From assembly GCA_019113825.1 (NCBI GenBank), contig DXGR01000075.1:1-64000 (forward strand): DNA of 64,000 nucleotides. Reading direction: 5' to 3'. Below are positions 25,055 to 34,214 of the stretch, piece by piece (the first letter of the stretch is position 1; each line of letters opens with the position of its first letter). Made by a program: the position numbers and the translations under genes. Origin of the DNA: Candidatus Stackebrandtia excrementipullorum. GTDB taxonomy: Bacteria > Actinomycetota > Actinomycetes > Mycobacteriales > Micromonosporaceae. A model generated the notes under the pieces. That model made no database searches and had not been told where the DNA came from. It saw only the letters and a program-made list of their open reading frames with translations.

Positions 25055-26347
25055 ATGGCGGAGGGTAATTCGCAGCCGACCGATCCCAGCCGGTGGGCGG
25101 GCCCCACCGGTCAAGGCGTTGCACCCCCGCCTCAACCTCAACAGCCCATGCAGCAGCCCCCGTCTCCGTGGTGGTCGAGTAACGCGCCTCACGACCCGTG
25201 GCGGGACCCCGGTTCGGCCACCGTTGTGCGACATGCACCTGCACCGATTCTTCCTCCGACGGAGCCGCCTGTCCCCGTGACCCGCCCCAACGGCGGCGTC
25301 GGCCTGGGGTTGATCGTCGTCATAGCCTTGGCCAGTTCGCTGCTGGCCGGTGCCCTGGGCGCCGCTCTGGCGGTGTACGCGACCTCTAGCGGGCCGACGG
25401 CGACGTTCGCGGGACCCAACACCGACCGTCCCGCCGGCTCCTACCAGGACGTCATTGCGCAGGTGCTGCCCAGCGTCGTCACGATCTGGATCGAGAACGG
25501 CAACGGTAGCGGCGGTCAGGGGTCGGGGTTCGTCTACTCTCCCGAGGGCTACATCGTCACGAACCAGCACGTCGCGTCGATGGCCGAAGGTGACGCCACC
25601 ATGTCGGTGCAGTTCAGCGACGGAACCGAAGTGCCGGCCGAAGTCGTCGGAGGCGCGGTCTCCACCGACATCGCCGTGATCAAGGTGGATGGAACCGACC
25701 TGGCCTCGCTGGCTGTCGCGGACTCGAATTCGCTGGTGGTCGGCGACCCGGTCGTCGCCATCGGGGCGCCGTTGGGGTTGTCTCATTCGGTGACCGAAGG
25801 AATCGTCTCGGCGCTGGACCGTCCCGTGGTGGCCGGTGAATCCGAAACCGACAGCACGGTCACCGCAGCCATTCAAACCGATGCGGCCATCAACCCGGGC
25901 AACTCCGGTGGTCCGCTGATCGACGTCGGTGGCGCGCTCGTCGGAGTCAACACCTCCATTTACACCGTCGCCAACGACGAGGGCGAGGGTGGAAGTATCG
26001 GGCTGGGCTTCGCCATCCCGTCCAACCAGGTGATACGGATCGCCACCGAGATCATCGAGACCGGTGAGGCGAAACGCACCGTCCTGGGCGTTACGTTGGA
26101 TCCCTCGCGCCCGGGCGACCGGGGAGTAACTCTCGACTCGGTGGAAAACGGCGGGCCGGCTGCAGAGGCGGGCCTGGTCTCCGGTGACGTGATCACGTCG
26201 TTCAACGGCCACGCGATCACCGCGGACGTACAGCTGCAGGCTCTTGTCCTCAAATACGGCGGCGGTGAAACGGTGACCGTCGGCTACGAGCGCGGTGGTG
26301 ACACCTCCGAGACACAGGTGAAGCTGGAGTCGGTCCCCGACGAGTGA
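25055..26347 (+). CDS. HtrA/DegP-like membrane-anchored serine protease
   Basis: The 430-residue protein has a Pro/Gln-rich cytoplasmic tail (1-80), one transmembrane helix (about 85-110), an S1C trypsin-like domain with His in VTNQHVAS, Asp in STDIAVIKV and Ser in INPGNSGGPLI, and one C-terminal PDZ domain (LDSVENGGPAAEAGLVSGD). It is a periplasm-facing quality-control protease. AAGGA lies eight bases ahead of the ATG. Followed 76 bases later by tatB, it matches the mycobacterial htrA-tatB order (Rv1223-Rv1224), though sigE and rseA are absent here. Confidence 0.94.
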   Translation: MAEGNSQPTDPSRWAGPTGQGVAPPPQPQQPMQQPPSPWWSSNAPHDPWRDPGSATVVRHAPAPILPPTEPPVPVTRPNGGVGLGLIVVIALASSLLAGALGAALAVYATSSGPTATFAGPNTDRPAGSYQDVIAQVLPSVVTIWIENGNGSGGQGSGFVYSPEGYIVTNQHVASMAEGDATMSVQFSDGTEVPAEVVGGAVSTDIAVIKVDGTDLASLAVADSNSLVVGDPVVAIGAPLGLSHSVTEGIVSALDRPVVAGESETDSTVTAAIQTDAAINPGNSGGPLIDVGGALVGVNTSIYTVANDEGEGGSIGLGFAIPSNQVIRIATEIIETGEAKRTVLGVTLDPSRPGDRGVTLDSVENGGPAAEAGLVSGDVITSFNGHAITADVQLQALVLKYGGGETVTVGYERGGDTSETQVKLESVPDE

Positions 26348-26423
26348 GCGCCGCCGACGGGTATTGCCTGCAACGGCCCCGGCCGCGTAGGCTGTCTGGC
26401 GTCATCGGTGCGAGGAGAAGTGC

Positions 26424-26888
26424 ATGCTGGAAAATCTTGGCGGTTGGGAGATCGTCGCGCTCCTTCTGGTCGCGCTGTTCGTGATCGGCCCGGAGCGGTT
26501 GCCGAAGATCCTCGGTGAAATCGGCAAGATGCTTCGCAAGGTCAAAACGATGGCTGCCAACGCCCAGGCCGACATCAGTCGCGAAGTCGGGACCGATATC
26601 GACATCACCGACTTGAACCCGAAAACCTTCCTGCGTAAGCACGTGCTGTCCGAGGCCGACGAAGAGGCGTTGAAGAGCCCGCTGAAGTCCGCGTTTGGGG
26701 ACCTCAAGAGCGAGGCCGACGCGGTGCGGCGGGACCTGGAGGACACCACGTCGGCGATCAAGTCGACGCGGGCGGGCCGCGCCAACCGGCGTGAAGACTC
26801 CGACACGGCCGGGACCGAGGATTCGTCCGGTGACGGCGTGGAAACGACTCCGGCTCCTCAGCGCACGGTCGACCTGGACGCAACCTAG
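26424..26888 (+). CDS. tatB: Twin-arginine translocase subunit TatB
   Basis: The 154-residue protein begins MLENLGGWEIVALLLVALFV with the conserved ...IGPERLPK hinge, then an amphipathic helix and a long polar tail. TatB works with TatC as receptor for folded Tat substrates; the binding protein at 59720 in this window is a candidate client. GAGGAG is eight bases ahead of the ATG, and TAGGCT at about 26387 is a possible -10. Confidence 0.95.
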   Translation: MLENLGGWEIVALLLVALFVIGPERLPKILGEIGKMLRKVKTMAANAQADISREVGTDIDITDLNPKTFLRKHVLSEADEEALKSPLKSAFGDLKSEADAVRRDLEDTTSAIKSTRAGRANRREDSDTAGTEDSSGDGVETTPAPQRTVDLDAT

Positions 26889-27223
26889 GCGCTACCGGTT
26901 TCGATCACCTATGGTCCCGAATCCATCGTGTGTGGCACCCGTGGACCGTTTCAGAGGGGCGAGGCCGCACCGGTCACGTCATGCGCACCTTGACCGGAGA
27001 AGGCCGGTTGCGGACGTGACCTTCCGCGTCCCCCAACCCCCGCGGTTATCCACAGCCTTGGAACCGACGTTGGCGTTTCTTCAGCTAAGAGTGGTTGCCT
27101 TCTCATCGGGGGAGGGTGGCCCCCGCCGACTTTTGAGTCGACGGTGAGCCGCCATCCAAACGTAAGTCCACTCGGCGCCAGGCGGTCACGGGGCGGGCGC
27201 CGGTACCTGCGTAACCCGGTAGA
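26889..27223. other. Convergent intergenic region tatB / mrp
   Basis: These 335 bases lie between convergent stops. No clear terminator hairpin and no gene were found. A single DnaA-box-like TTATCCACA occurs at 27046-27054; one copy is not evidence of an origin. Confidence 0.4.
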
Positions 27224-28369
27224 TCAACCGCGTTTGGGTGCCAACCCCAGTGGTTTCCCGGCGAGGCTTTCACGACGCACCGAGAGACGGTCTGCGACCG
27301 AGCGCAGTGCCGTGGCTGCGGGTGAATCGGTCTCCGAGAGCACCAGCGGAGTGCCGTTGTCGCCGGCTTCGCGCAGCCGCGGTTCCAGCGGGATCTGCCC
27401 CAACAGCGGTACGGGCGCCCCGAGGCGCTTGGTGAGCGCGTCGGCGACCTGTTCACCGCCGCCGGCGCCGAAGAGTTCCATGCGTTCACCGTCGGGGGTT
27501 TCGAGCCAGGACATGTTCTCGACGACCCCGGCGAGTCGCTGATTGGTTTGCATCGCGATGGCTCCGGCACGTTCGGCGACCTCGGCTGCGGCGGCCTGCG
27601 GGGTGGTGACCACGAGAAGCTCGGCGCCGGGAAGCAGTTGGGCCACGGAGATCGCTATGTCACCGGTGCCCGGAGGAAGATCGAGAAGGAGGACGTCGAG
27701 CTCGCCCCAGTACACGTCGGCGAGGAACTGTTGCAATGCACGGTGGAGCATGGGGCCGCGCCATACGACGGCGGCGTTGCCCTTGGTGAACATCCCGATC
27801 GAGATGACCTTCACCTCGTGGGCCTGCGGCGGCATCATCATGTCCTCGACCGCGGTGGGGCGGGCATCGGCCACGCCGAGCATGCGGGGGATGGAGTGGC
27901 CGTAGATGTCGGCGTCGACGACACCGACGGACAGGCCCTTGGCGGCCATGGCGGCCGCGAGGTTCACGGTGACGCTGGACTTACCGACGCCGCCCTTCCC
28001 GGAGGCGACGCCGAAAACGCGGGTGCGGGATCCGGGTTGACTGAACGGGATGACCGGGTCACCGCCGGTACCGCGTAGCGACTCCTGCAGTTGCTTTCGC
28101 TGCGCGTCGGTCATTGTTCCAAAGTCGACTGAAGCGGTCTCGATTCCTGCGACCTTCGTCACTGCCGACGTGATATCGCTCTGCAGGGTGTCTTTCAGCG
28201 GACACCCCGCGATCGTCAGCAGGAGCCGAACGGCCACATGCGAGCCGTCGACGACGACGCTGTCGACCATGCCCAGTTCGGTGATGGGTCGGCGGATCTC
28301 CGGGTCGTTGACGGTGGCCAGTGCCTCGTGAACGGCCTGCTCAATCGTTGTGGACGGGGCTGAAGACAT
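27224..28369 (-). CDS. mrp: Mrp/NBP35-family iron-sulfur carrier ATPase
   Basis: The 381-residue protein has an N-terminal MIP18/DUF59 domain (about 1-95) and a P-loop ATPase with the deviant Walker A GVASGKGGVGKSSVTVNLA. Mrp/ApbC proteins carry Fe-S clusters to target enzymes. The C-terminal CxxC cluster motif of the family is absent: the region reads ENMSWLETPDGERMELFG. The M. tuberculosis protein also lacks it as I recall. TACGAT followed by six bases and the ATG suggests a leaderless mRNA. Confidence 0.93.
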   Translation of the reverse strand: MSSAPSTTIEQAVHEALATVNDPEIRRPITELGMVDSVVVDGSHVAVRLLLTIAGCPLKDTLQSDITSAVTKVAGIETASVDFGTMTDAQRKQLQESLRGTGGDPVIPFSQPGSRTRVFGVASGKGGVGKSSVTVNLAAAMAAKGLSVGVVDADIYGHSIPRMLGVADARPTAVEDMMMPPQAHEVKVISIGMFTKGNAAVVWRGPMLHRALQQFLADVYWGELDVLLLDLPPGTGDIAISVAQLLPGAELLVVTTPQAAAAEVAERAGAIAMQTNQRLAGVVENMSWLETPDGERMELFGAGGGEQVADALTKRLGAPVPLLGQIPLEPRLREAGDNGTPLVLSETDSPAATALRSVADRLSVRRESLAGKPLGLAPKRG

Positions 28370-28426
28370 AACCCCATCGTACGTCTAGGCGATCGAACGT
28401 CGACGTGCCCGTCGGCGAGCAGTGCG

Positions 28427-29191
28427 TCACTCCTCCTCGGGGTCGCCCGGCTCCTCCGGGGCGGGTGACTCGTCGGGGTCACCGCTTGGTGTCGACGGGT
28501 CGGGCTCAGACGGCGAGACCGTGGGCTCGGAGGGTGAGTTCTCGTCTTCGGGTTCGGACGGACTCGATGTTTCGGTCTCCTCGGACGTCGACGGGGGAGG
28601 CGGGTTGTCGTCGTAGTCGCCGGGCTCGAGCTCTGCGGGTTTGGTGGGGGTGCTGACCGCCGGGGTGGGGGAGTTGCCGTAGAAGGCCGTCGGCGCCTGT
28701 CCGGACATAAGCGCCAGGCCCGTCAACACCCCCAGGCTGAGTACGAACACGATGACGCTGGTCACGGCCACCGCATGCCACCGAACCCGTCGGGTTCCCC
28801 TCACCCGAACAGGTTGTTCTTCTTGTGCGTCAGAGCCGTTGGTGTCGGGTGCGGGGAGAGCGCCTGGGCGCAACGGTGCGACTATCGGCGCGGTGACGGC
28901 TTCGTCCGCCGGTGGCTGCTCGTGCGGTCCCGCCGCGTCACGGTGGGCCGTCTTGCGCAGACGGTCGCGGGTCCGGTTCATGGATTGAAGGAACACCGCC
29001 GTCCCGGCCGACGAGATGACACTGAAAACGGCGACGCCGATGACGGTGCCGTAGATTCCCAGGGCGGTGGCGACGACGGCTGCGGTGGTGGCCGCTCCTG
29101 TCGCCGCAACGATCTGCAACCCGTTCAGTTTGTCCGAATCGGACTTTTCCGGGGACCGGTCCTCCTCAAAAGACCTGGTGTCCTTCGACAC
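28427..29191 (-). CDS. Membrane protein with an acidic Ser/Pro-rich tail
   Basis: The 254-residue protein has two hydrophobic helices near residues 25-65 (IVAATGAATTAAVVATALG...), a linker, a third helix (VTSVIVFVLSLGVLTGLAL) and a 75-residue tail of Ser, Pro, Glu and Asp, probably outside the cell. I place the start at the GTG at 29191, with AGGAGG about 11 bases upstream. It lies in a minus-strand group with mrp, DUF1003 and the MgtE-like protein, a position equivalent to the membrane proteins near Rv1230c. Family not recognised. Confidence 0.7.
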   Translation of the reverse strand: MSKDTRSFEEDRSPEKSDSDKLNGLQIVAATGAATTAAVVATALGIYGTVIGVAVFSVISSAGTAVFLQSMNRTRDRLRKTAHRDAAGPHEQPPADEAVTAPIVAPLRPGALPAPDTNGSDAQEEQPVRVRGTRRVRWHAVAVTSVIVFVLSLGVLTGLALMSGQAPTAFYGNSPTPAVSTPTKPAELEPGDYDDNPPPPSTSEETETSSPSEPEDENSPSEPTVSPSEPDPSTPSGDPDESPAPEEPGDPEEE

Positions 29192-29348
29192 GACGACCCG
29201 ACCCTCCTGGAATATTCCCGCATGCAACGGGTGTCCAGCCTGCCCGGTCGTGCAAGTTGTCGCCCAGTGTTTGTGGGCCGGTTCACGCACGGTCGGCGCG
29301 GTCGCATCGGTCGCCGGAGGGCATCCCGTATACGCCCAAGGAAACCCA

Positions 29349-29849
29349 TTAAGGATCTAAATCACCGGTCGTCGACGATTCTCCGATCTCGCGGGCTTCG
29401 ACCACCCGCTGAAGCTCCGACCGAAGAAAGTCCCGCGTGGCGACCTCACCCAAGGCGATGCGCAACGACGCGATCTCGCGCGCCAAAAACTCTGTATCCG
29501 CCTTGGCCGCTTCGGCGCGGCGGCGATCCGCATCGATCTGGACACGGTCACGATCATCCTGGCGGTTTTGTGCCAGAAGGATCAGCGGAGCCGCGTACGA
29601 GGCCTGCGTCGAGAAGAAGAGGTTCAACAGGATGAAAGGGTAGGGATCCCAGGCGAAACCGAACAAACCGATCAGGTTGATCAGTACCCACACCACGACG
29701 AACACCGTCATGTACACGATGAACTTGGCCGTACCCATGAACCGGGCGAATCGTTCGGCGAACGCACCGAAGGCCTCGGCGTCCATCCTTGGGACCCAGG
29801 CGCGACTGCGGACCCGGGGCTGGTCGAGTCTGCGACGGGGATCAGCCAT
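29349..29849 (-). CDS. DUF1003 membrane protein
   Basis: The 166-residue protein has two transmembrane helices (about 45-85: FMGTAKFIVYMTVFVVVWVL and PFILLNLFFSTQASYAAPLI) and the DUF1003 motif LAQNRQDDRDR, followed by a coiled-coil tail. GGAGG with a spacing of seven bases supports the ATG at 29849. It overlaps the upstream MgtE-like gene by eight bases, so the two are coupled, as in mycobacteria (Rv1231c-Rv1232c as recalled). Its function is unknown; a magnesium or ion link is inferred from the neighbour. Confidence 0.88.
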   Translation of the reverse strand: MADPRRRLDQPRVRSRAWVPRMDAEAFGAFAERFARFMGTAKFIVYMTVFVVVWVLINLIGLFGFAWDPYPFILLNLFFSTQASYAAPLILLAQNRQDDRDRVQIDADRRRAEAAKADTEFLAREIASLRIALGEVATRDFLRSELQRVVEAREIGESSTTGDLDP

Positions 29850-31086
29850 CGTGCTCCCTCCAACCGGTGGGGAGCAGATGGTCGAGGACGTCATCGACGG
29901 TCACCGCACCGATCAGGCGGTCGGCGCGTACCACCGGGATCGCTACGAGGTCGTAGGCGGCGAGCCGCCTCGTGGCCTCCAGCATCGGCACGTTCGGGTC
30001 AAGCGGATCGATATCGGTGTCGACGCACGAGGCCAAAAGCTCGCTGGGCGCCTCTCTCAACAGGCGTTGAAAAAAGGCGGTACCCAGGTAGCGACCCGTC
30101 GGTGTCGCCGTGGGCGGACGGCATACGAACACCTGCGCCGCCAACGTGGGCGGTTGTGCCCGCACCCGAATCATCGCCAACGCCTCGGCGACCGTGGCGT
30201 CGGGCGGCATAATGATCGGTTCGCTGGTCATGATGCTGCCCGCGGTTCCCTCCCGGTATTGCAGCAGTTGGCGAACCGGTTCGGCCTCGGCGGGCTCCAT
30301 CAGGCTCAACAGCTCGAGCTTTTCGGCGGTGGGCAGGGCGTTGAGGAGGTCTGCGGCGTCATCGGGATCCATGTCTCCCAGGACCGTCACGACCCGACCG
30401 CGGTCGAGGGAATGGACCAGTTCGACCTGGTCGGAGGGTGACAGTTCCTCCAGCAGGTCGGCCAGTCGCCCGTCCTCTAGCGCGTCGGCCAACTCGACGC
30501 GTCGACGTAGCGGGAGGTCCCGGACCAGGTTCGCGAGGTCGGCTGCGCGCAGGTCCTCGGTGGCGGCGACGAGCCCGGCCGCGCCCTGGTCACGGCGGTC
30601 GGCTCCCAAACCGGAGATGTTTTCCCACGGAAGTTGGTAAAGCTGTCCGCGGCGGGACAGGCGCTTGGTTCGTTGGCGTACCGCGACACGGCCCAAACGC
30701 CAGAAACCGGCCTTGTCGGGTTCCATGGCGACGTCGACGACTTCGCCCAGAACGGCCTCGCCGTCCCTGTCGACGGTGACGCGCCGGTCGAGCAGTTGCC
30801 CGATCACCAGCACCTCGCCGGGGCGGGTGGCGAATTTGCGCAGATTGAGCGTGCCCGTCGACAGGACGATCGCATCGGAATCGATGGAGGTCACACGTCC
30901 CATGGGCACGAAGATGCGGCGGAAAGCCTGGATCTCGGCGACGATGCCCAAGACCTGTGGTGGTCGTCGATCGCTACGGGGTCGAACGACGGCGTCGGAG
31001 AGCCGTCCTACCTGTTCGCCGTTGGGGTCGAAGATCGCCGTGCCGGCCAGCTGGGCGATGTAGACCCGCGTCACCGTAGTCGCCAC
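29842..31086 (-). CDS. MgtE N-domain/CBS protein without a transporter domain
   Basis: The roughly 414-residue protein starts with a PRC-barrel-like region (VYIAQLAGTAIFDPNGEQVG), followed by the helical MgtE N-terminal domain (LPTAEKLELLSLMEPAEAEP) and a CBS pair (IMTSEPIIMPPDATVAEALA). The membrane domain of MgtE is absent, so it is probably a cytosolic sensor or partner rather than a channel. I chose the GTG at 31086, which gives the N terminus MATTVTRVYIAQLAG. Coupled to DUF1003. Confidence 0.88.
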   Translation of the reverse strand: MATTVTRVYIAQLAGTAIFDPNGEQVGRLSDAVVRPRSDRRPPQVLGIVAEIQAFRRIFVPMGRVTSIDSDAIVLSTGTLNLRKFATRPGEVLVIGQLLDRRVTVDRDGEAVLGEVVDVAMEPDKAGFWRLGRVAVRQRTKRLSRRGQLYQLPWENISGLGADRRDQGAAGLVAATEDLRAADLANLVRDLPLRRRVELADALEDGRLADLLEELSPSDQVELVHSLDRGRVVTVLGDMDPDDAADLLNALPTAEKLELLSLMEPAEAEPVRQLLQYREGTAGSIMTSEPIIMPPDATVAEALAMIRVRAQPPTLAAQVFVCRPPTATPTGRYLGTAFFQRLLREAPSELLASCVDTDIDPLDPNVPMLEATRRLAAYDLVAIPVVRADRLIGAVTVDDVLDHLLPTGWREHDG

Positions 31087-31168
31087 CCGGTTAACAGTAA
31101 TGCCGTGGCCTTCCCGTAGAGGGCGAATCCTCGCCGCCTCGTCTGAAGTGATGACGTACCTTGTCACA

Positions 31169-32008
31169 ATGCTCCGATACGAGATCGTCGACGTCTTCAC
31201 GGGACGTGCATACAGCGGTAACCCGCTGGCCGTCGTTTACGGTGCTGAAAACCTTACGGCCAAACAGATGCAGCAGATCGCGGCGGAGTTCAACCTTTCC
31301 GAGACGTCGTTCGTCCTTCCTCCTTCCACGGACGAGGCGGATTATCGGGCTCGCATCTTCACGCCCGTGAAGGAGCTTCCCTACGCGGGACACCCGAGTG
31401 TCGGGACGGCCGTCATGTTGGCCGCGCACGGTGACATTCCGACCGGTCAGGTGGTTCAGGAGTGTGACGCCGGTCTTCTGTCCATCACCGTTGACGGTGA
31501 GTTCGCGACGTTGACCGGAGCCGAACCCACGCTTGGGGACGGTCTCGACCCCGCACCTTTGTTGGCCGCGGTGGGGCTGGAAAGTCACGACCTTGCTGGA
31601 GTGCCGCGTCGAGCGGGAACGGGCCTGGAGTTCACGTATCTTCCGGTGCGCGACGACGCGGTGGCCCGAGCACGTTCCCATCCCCGCGACGACGTGCCGA
31701 TGGTGTACCTGTTCTCGTGGGATTACGACCGTTCGCACGTTCATGCGCGCCTGTTCGCACCGGGTGTCGGCGTTCCCGAGGACCCCGCCACGGGTTCTGC
31801 GGCGCTGGGGCTCGGGGTGTACCTCGTGGCGGAGGGTCAATTGGCCGCAGACGGTGAGAGTAGCTACTACGTCGAGCAGGGCGGCGAGATGGGGCGGCCG
31901 TCGCAGCTGGAGTGCACGGTCAGAGCCGAGGCCGGGAAGGCGATGTCGGTCACGGTCCGAGGGCAGGTGCTGAAGGTCGCCCGCGGTGAGCTGGTCGCGC
32001 TGCCGTGA
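31169..32008 (+). CDS. PhzF-family isomerase-like protein
   Basis: The roughly 279-residue protein has the two-lobed PhzF/DAP-epimerase-like fold: YEIVDVFTGRAYSGNPLAVV, the catalytic-type Glu in NLSETSF, FTPVKELPYAGHPSVGTA and ATGSAALGLG. PhzF itself isomerises a phenazine precursor, but most members have unknown substrates and no phenazine genes are near. TACCTT, six bases, then ATG at 31169 indicates a leaderless start; an earlier in-frame ATG at 31151 exists. The hemC-like gene follows 53 bases later. Confidence 0.88.
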   Translation: MLRYEIVDVFTGRAYSGNPLAVVYGAENLTAKQMQQIAAEFNLSETSFVLPPSTDEADYRARIFTPVKELPYAGHPSVGTAVMLAAHGDIPTGQVVQECDAGLLSITVDGEFATLTGAEPTLGDGLDPAPLLAAVGLESHDLAGVPRRAGTGLEFTYLPVRDDAVARARSHPRDDVPMVYLFSWDYDRSHVHARLFAPGVGVPEDPATGSAALGLGVYLVAEGQLAADGESSYYVEQGGEMGRPSQLECTVRAEAGKAMSVTVRGQVLKVARGELVALP

Positions 32009-32061
32009 TGATCGACGGACCGCACCTCGGAGCCGTGTATCGACGCGCGTAGGGTGGCCGT

Positions 32062-32982
32062 ATGTCGGCGATTGTTCGTATCGGCACCCGGGCGTCTTCC
32101 ATGGCCATGTCACAGGCACATCGTGTTCGCGATGAGCTGTTGTCGCATGATCCTGGTCTGACGGTCGAAGTCGTGCCCTTGACCACCACCGGTGACCGGT
32201 GGTTGGGACCACTGGCGGAGCTTGGCGGGAAAGGCGCGTTCACCAAGGAGGTCGACGCGGCGCTCCTGTCCGGGGACGTGGACATTTGTGTCCACTGTGT
32301 TAAGGATGTTCCGGGGGACCGTCCGGTGCCCGAAGGCACCGAACTTGTTTCGTATGTGGCGCGTGACGACGTTCGCGACGCCGTGGTCCAACCGAATGAC
32401 ATCCCTCTGAGCGAGCTGCCCCCGGGAGCCCGGATCGGCACCTCGTCGCCGCGCCGTACCGCACAGTTGGCGCTGCACTGGCCGCATCTGGAGCCGGTCC
32501 CGATTCGCGGCAACGCCAACTCGCGGCTGAGTAAACTCGATGCCGGTGAATACGATGCTCTGCTCCTGGCCGTGGCGGGTCTGACGCGTATCGGTTTGAC
32601 CGAACGCATCAGCCAGATCATCGAACCCGACACGATGCTCCCGGCCGTGGGGTCGGGAACCCTTGTACTTCAGTGCCGTAGCGACGACGAGACGAGTGTT
32701 CGTCTGGCACGAGCCATCGGTCACGAGCAGACCTGGCGCGTCACGACCGCCGAACGTGCGATGTTGCGAGTCCTGGGCGGGCACTGCCACTCGCCGATAG
32801 CGGCCTTGGCAACCGTGGAGGACGACGGCACGCTGCACTTGACCGGTCGGGTGATCTCCACCGACGGCAAGACCGTGTTGGATGCGTCCCATAGACACGC
32901 CGACCCCGAGGTTTTGGGCACCGGCGTGGGTGAGCGGTTGCTGTCACAGGGGGCTCGCAAGATCATCGACGACGCCTCCTAG
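32062..32982 (+). CDS. hemC: Hydroxymethylbilane synthase-like protein (orphan HemC)
   Basis: HemC polymerises four porphobilinogen units in tetrapyrrole synthesis. The 306-residue protein has all three domains: IGTRASSMAMSQAHRV, IGTSSPRRTAQLALHWPHL, RGNANSRLSKLDAGEYDALL and the cofactor Cys in LGGHCHSPIAAL. The active-site segment is HCVKDVPGD in place of the usual HS(L/M)KD, keeping the Asp. No other heme genes are nearby, so this may be a second copy or a variant. TAGGGT, six bases, then ATG suggests a leaderless mRNA. The 3' end overlaps the convergent gene by 20 bases. Confidence 0.88.
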   Translation: MSAIVRIGTRASSMAMSQAHRVRDELLSHDPGLTVEVVPLTTTGDRWLGPLAELGGKGAFTKEVDAALLSGDVDICVHCVKDVPGDRPVPEGTELVSYVARDDVRDAVVQPNDIPLSELPPGARIGTSSPRRTAQLALHWPHLEPVPIRGNANSRLSKLDAGEYDALLLAVAGLTRIGLTERISQIIEPDTMLPAVGSGTLVLQCRSDDETSVRLARAIGHEQTWRVTTAERAMLRVLGGHCHSPIAALATVEDDGTLHLTGRVISTDGKTVLDASHRHADPEVLGTGVGERLLSQGARKIIDDAS

Positions 32983-33523
32983 GCGACGACTCCAAGCCTG
33001 AGACGAGCGGCCACCATCGTCGTAACGACCGCTTCTTCACCCTGTGCAGCCGGTATGGTCGGCGTGCAGGGCGTGTGGCGGAGTTCGGCCTCGGTTCGGC
33101 GGCCAACGACGTGGCCGGCAGGGCTGTGCCGGCCTGGTCGGGGACCGCATCGGGAACCAACCGCCACACGGTGTTTTTAGCCGCCCACTGCGCTGCCGTG
33201 TCGCCTCCAGACGAGTTGAGTCGTTTGGAGGCCAGACTCGGCACGAGTTCGTCCCATTGCGGTGTTCCCGGTTCGATCGGGTGAACGGTGGCGCCGAACC
33301 CCACGATGCGTCCTCCGTGGTCACCGCGCATGCGCACCCGGCAGGTGCCCTGCGGTGTGAAGCCGGGGTCGTTCTGCTCACCCTCACCGCACACCACCAG
33401 CAGGGCGCCGTCGGACCACAGACACCACAGGGCGTATTCCACCCCGGACGCGTCGATCCAGGCGACCGAAGCGCGTTTCACGGCTTCGAGGATGAGCGGG
33501 TCGACGGTCGGTGTATCGGTCAT
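32963..33523 (-). CDS. Hypothetical protein coupled to AMMECR1 gene
   Basis: The 186-residue protein (MTDTPTVDPLILEAVKRASV) overlaps the AMMECR1 stop by four bases (ATGA), which fixes its start. The first 120 residues look like a compact beta-rich domain (VEYALWCLWSDGALLVVCGE); the last 50 are highly basic and disordered. I do not recognise it; a flavin- or nucleotide-binding split-barrel fold is possible but unproven. Confidence 0.7.
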   Translation of the reverse strand: MTDTPTVDPLILEAVKRASVAWIDASGVEYALWCLWSDGALLVVCGEGEQNDPGFTPQGTCRVRMRGDHGGRIVGFGATVHPIEPGTPQWDELVPSLASKRLNSSGGDTAAQWAAKNTVWRLVPDAVPDQAGTALPATSLAAEPRPNSATRPARRPYRLHRVKKRSLRRWWPLVSGLESSPRRRRR

Positions 33524-34122
33524 GTCGGCTCCAGCTGTGGTCTCGGCGGATGGTCGGTATAGGTCTTTGTCGTATAGCGCTCGATCTGTATGTCGGTGGG
33601 CCACTCGTCCCATCCGCCTTTGGCCAGCAGCCCGGCGACGAATCGTTCGGGTGACTTGAGTGTTTTCCACACCGACGGAAGGAACGTGGCTCTTTTGGAT
33701 CCCTGTCTCAGCGTCAGTCCGTCCACATCGGGGCGCAATGAGGCCAACAGATCGGCGGGGGTGTCGACGTCGATCGGCCGTGGTTGAGACAAAATCGACA
33801 CTTCGATGGTCAGGTGTGGCCATTCGTCGACGGTGACGGCCGCCATTCGAGGGTCCGTCGTCGCGCGCCGGGCATGGTGAACGAGGGCCGTGCTCAGTGG
33901 CCTGTCGGCGACGAGGTTGCCGATGCAGCCGCGAAGACGGCCGTCTTTTGTCAAGGTCACAAAGCTTGCCCCCGGTGCCGAGAACGCCTCTCGTATGTCC
34001 GGATCGAAAGCGGTGTCGTCCAGTAGCTGCCGAGGCGTGTCGTATCGCTCGAGCAGCCGTGACCTTACGGCTGTGGCGGCCAACGTGCGGACACCGGATG
34101 CCCAGCGGGTTTCGAAACTCAC
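33520..34122 (-). CDS. AMMECR1-domain protein
   Basis: The 200-residue protein has the AMMECR1 signature LRGCIGNLVADRPLSTALVHHARRATTDPR and the following LTIEVSILSQP. The family occurs in all domains of life; its biochemical role is unsettled, with links to radical-SAM and MEMO1-like partners elsewhere. It starts with GTG and is coupled to the downstream hypothetical gene. No partner genes were found nearby. Confidence 0.9.
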   Translation of the reverse strand: MSFETRWASGVRTLAATAVRSRLLERYDTPRQLLDDTAFDPDIREAFSAPGASFVTLTKDGRLRGCIGNLVADRPLSTALVHHARRATTDPRMAAVTVDEWPHLTIEVSILSQPRPIDVDTPADLLASLRPDVDGLTLRQGSKRATFLPSVWKTLKSPERFVAGLLAKGGWDEWPTDIQIERYTTKTYTDHPPRPQLEPT

Positions 34123-34214
34123 CCGTCGATACTGTCACGGCGGAGCGGAATGCTTCACCGTCGCCGTGGTAATCGAGGGGTCCACAAACGCTCCAAACGT
34201 GCGAGGATCAGGCC

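Noticed and set aside
27046-27054. DnaA-box-like TTATCCACA in an intergenic region
   Set aside because: A single copy is expected by chance in a window of this size, and there is no cluster, AT-rich element, dnaA or dnaN nearby.
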